From the NCBI GenBank assembly GCA_014190475.1, contig BJGL01000003.1, positions 1 to 63,120 of the forward strand: a DNA stretch of 63,120 nt, given 5' to 3'. Positions 61,042-63,120 of this stretch are shown here, in pieces; position 1 is the stretch's first letter, and each line of letters starts with the position of its first letter. Source of the stretch: Bacteroidota bacterium. Its GTDB lineage: Bacteria > Bacteroidota > Bacteroidia > Chitinophagales > Chitinophagaceae. A program made the translations under genes and the position numbers. The notes beneath the pieces were generated by a model. The model made no database searches, was not told the origin of the DNA, and saw nothing but the letters and a program-made list of their open reading frames with translations.

Positions 61042-61518
61042 ATGAGTACAATTCAGTATGTAACGAAGGAAACACTTGAGCAGATGAAAGCTGAGTTGCA
61101 GCGTATGCGGGCCGTGGATCGTCCAGCTGCCAGTAAAGCTATTGCAGAAGCACGCGAAAAAGGGGACTTAAAGGAAAATGCAGAATACGATGCTGCCAAA
61201 GAAGCGCAAGGGATATTAGAAGCGCGTATTGCAGCATTGGAGGGAGCTATGGCCAATGTGCGTGTGCTGGATGAATCTTCAATTGACACTAGCAAGGTTT
61301 CTATTCTTACCAAAGTAGCGCTCACTAATCTCAAAACCAATAAGCAGGTAGTCTATAAGATTGTGAGTGAAAATGAGGCAGATCTCAAAGCAGGAAAAAT
61401 TTCAGTGACATCGCCTATTGGGAAAGGAATTCTTGGTAAAAAGGTAGGCGAGACTGCAGAAGTGGTAGCACCCGCAGGTACCTTGAACTTTCGTATCGAC
61501 TCCATTACGGCTGGCTAA
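61042..61518 (+). CDS. greA: Transcription elongation factor GreA
   Basis: YVTKETLEQMKAELQRMRAVDRPAASKAIAEAREKGDLKENAEYDAAKEAQG; SPIGKGILGKKVGE. Confidence 0.97.
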   Translation: MSTIQYVTKETLEQMKAELQRMRAVDRPAASKAIAEAREKGDLKENAEYDAAKEAQGILEARIAALEGAMANVRVLDESSIDTSKVSILTKVALTNLKTNKQVVYKIVSENEADLKAGKISVTSPIGKGILGKKVGETAEVVAPAGTLNFRIDSITAG

Positions 61519-61527
61519 ATTTTAGTT

Positions 61528-61920
61528 ATGACTTTATTTTCCAGAATCATCAATGGCCAAATTCCTTGTTATAAGATAGCAGAGAACCAGCAGTTCATTG
61601 CTTTTCTGGATGTTTTTCCTCTACGCGAAGGGCATGTATTGGTTGTGCCAAAAGTGGAAGTCGATAAAATTTTTGATTTACCAGATTCTTATTTACAAGA
61701 GATGTTGGTTTTTGCAAAACCCATTGCTAAAGCCATCGAAAAAACATTTCCTTGTGCCCGTTGTGGTGTGGAAGTGATCGGATTGGAAGTGCCCCATGCG
61801 CATATGCATTTAATTCCCATCAACACGGCTAATGATTTGAACTTTGCGCAACCGGGTAAAATAAAAGCTACGGACGAACAGCTACAACAAGTACAGGCAA
61901 GATTGCTTGCCAATCTGTAG
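61528..61920 (+). CDS. HIT family protein
   Basis: FSRIINGQIPCYKIAE; EVPHAHMHLIPI (HxHxH). Confidence 0.95.
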   Translation: MTLFSRIINGQIPCYKIAENQQFIAFLDVFPLREGHVLVVPKVEVDKIFDLPDSYLQEMLVFAKPIAKAIEKTFPCARCGVEVIGLEVPHAHMHLIPINTANDLNFAQPGKIKATDEQLQQVQARLLANL

Positions 61921-61929
61921 AGGTTTTAT

Positions 61930-62499
61930 TTATTTTTTACGAACTATTCGATCTGGATTTTGCTGAATAAAATCAGCCCAGCTTTTTTTGCCACCTTTTT
62001 TTAAAGCAGGGTTTCCGCTTGTTTCCAAGTGATGACAAAGCGCAACCGCCAAGGCATCGGTGGCGTCTAAATACTTTGGACTGTCTTTAAATTGCAAGAG
62101 ATGCTGTAGCATCTTCATCACTTGTTCTTTACTAGCGTTTCCATTACCTGTTACGGCCTGTTTTACTTTTTTAGGAGAATATTCCGTTACATCCAGGCCA
62201 TGACGCATGGCAGCTGCAATACTAACGCCCTGTGCTCTTCCTAATTTGAGCATGCTTTGAACATTCTTCCCAAAAAAAGGGGCTTCAATGGCAAAGGCGG
62301 TAGGCTTGTATTGGGTGATTAGCCCACTGACTGTATTAAAAATCAACTGCAGCCTTTTGTAGTTGTCTTTAATTTTTCCTGGTTTTAAAACACCCAGGTC
62401 AAGTAAGGTTACTTTTTGTCCTTCTACTTGAATTAACCCATATCCCATGACAACCGTGCCTGGATCAATTCCTAAAATTATTTTAGTGGCTGCTTGCAA
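61930..62499 (-). CDS. ruvC: Holliday junction resolvase RuvC
   Basis: ILGIDPGTVVMGYGLI; AIEAPFFGKNVQSMLKLGRAQG; DATDALAVALCHH. Confidence 0.96.
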   Translation of the reverse strand: MQAATKIILGIDPGTVVMGYGLIQVEGQKVTLLDLGVLKPGKIKDNYKRLQLIFNTVSGLITQYKPTAFAIEAPFFGKNVQSMLKLGRAQGVSIAAAMRHGLDVTEYSPKKVKQAVTGNGNASKEQVMKMLQHLLQFKDSPKYLDATDALAVALCHHLETSGNPALKKGGKKSWADFIQQNPDRIVRKK

Positions 62500-62523
62500 T
62501 ACCCCAGTATTTTTACAAGATTA

Positions 62524-63120
62524 ATGAAGCTACCTGGAATAAGCAAACCTATCCTCAAGGTATTGATTGGGCCACTGCTGTTATTGGTACTGGCTTATAC
62601 CATTTGGCGGACGCTGGACTCCAGTCAACAATGGCCTTTATTAAAGGAGAATCTCCATCTGGTTTTTACAGGTGCCAATTTCTTTCCTTTTCTACTCCTG
62701 ATTTTATTGATGCCTCTCAACTGGCTGCTGGAGGCATTCAAATGGAAAGTGGCTTTGCAGGGAATTCACCCTATTTCTATTTGGACCGCTTTTCGGGCCA
62801 CTTTATCAGGAGTTTCCTTTTCGGTATTACTTCCTAACCGAGTGGGGGAGTATTTAGGGCGTGTACTTTATTTACCCACTGACAAACGCGCAACAGCGGT
62901 GGCTGTTACCATGGTGGCAAGCATGAGTCAGTTGATTTGGACCATTTTCTTTGGTCTATTAGCAATCATTTATTTGTATCCGTTATTGGTAACAAAACTT
63001 TCATTGCCCTCTTCATTTTTTATTTTATCAGGAAGCATCTTATTTATTTTATTACTTGTTCTTTTATTATTGTTTTTTCGGATCTCCACTGTATCGAACC
63101 GACTCGCCATTATTTTTAAC
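62524..63120 (+). CDS. Flippase-like / lysylphosphatidylglycerol synthase TM family (UPF0104), 3'-truncated; absent from ORF track
   Basis: My translation from ATG 62524 stays open to the window end (199 codons): MKLPGISKPILKVLIGPLLLLVLAYTIWRTL...FSVLLPNRVGEYLGRVLYL... Confidence 0.82.
   Translation, partial: MKLPGISKPILKVLIGPLLLLVLAYTIWRTLDSSQQWPLLKENLHLVFTGANFFPFLLLILLMPLNWLLEAFKWKVALQGIHPISIWTAFRATLSGVSFSVLLPNRVGEYLGRVLYLPTDKRATAVAVTMVASMSQLIWTIFFGLLAIIYLYPLLVTKLSLPSSFFILSGSILFILLLVLLLLFFRISTVSNRLAIIFN

Noticed and set aside
62604-62837. ORF-track + strand 77-aa and 62937-63119 60-aa ORFs
   Set aside because: Out of frame with the open 62524-63120 flippase-like reading frame, which has clear membrane-protein composition

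Overview
The window is a gene-dense chromosomal segment from a Bacteroidota member, probably Chitinophagaceae-like (S46 peptidase, TonB receptor, split ATP synthase operon, TAnnTTTG-type promoters; taxonomy is inference). Most genes are housekeeping: cysS (5'-truncated), obgE, recO, prfA, gcvH, serS, purD, mreBCD-mrdA-rodA, galE, ppx/ppk1, a two-component system, atpBEFHA, pdxA, rsmA, greA, ruvC. I saw no rRNA, tRNA, CRISPR or mobile element. The most interesting region is about 33.6-51.4 kb, a phosphate-themed block: Pit transporter + DUF47, TonB receptor + beta-helix lipoprotein, a metallophosphoesterase + glycosyltransferase pair resembling the PlcP-Agt lipid-remodelling module, ppx, ppk1, a PhoR/PhoB-like pair, and an uncharacterised 749-aa protein with a caspase-like His/Cys signature followed by an MsbA-like ABC exporter. 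Three intergenic regions in this block carry 11-bp-phased direct repeats of an NNGTTAAC-type half-site. In each case the repeats lie exactly 10 bp upstream of a TAnnTTTG-like -7 element, which is the geometry of an E. coli Pho box. This may be an undescribed Bacteroidota Pho-box/regulon. Other points of interest are a terminator-like hairpin in the greA leader (GraL-like), a 12-bp perfect stem-loop between atpE and atpF, absence of atpG after atpA, and several dyads at promoters or start codons.
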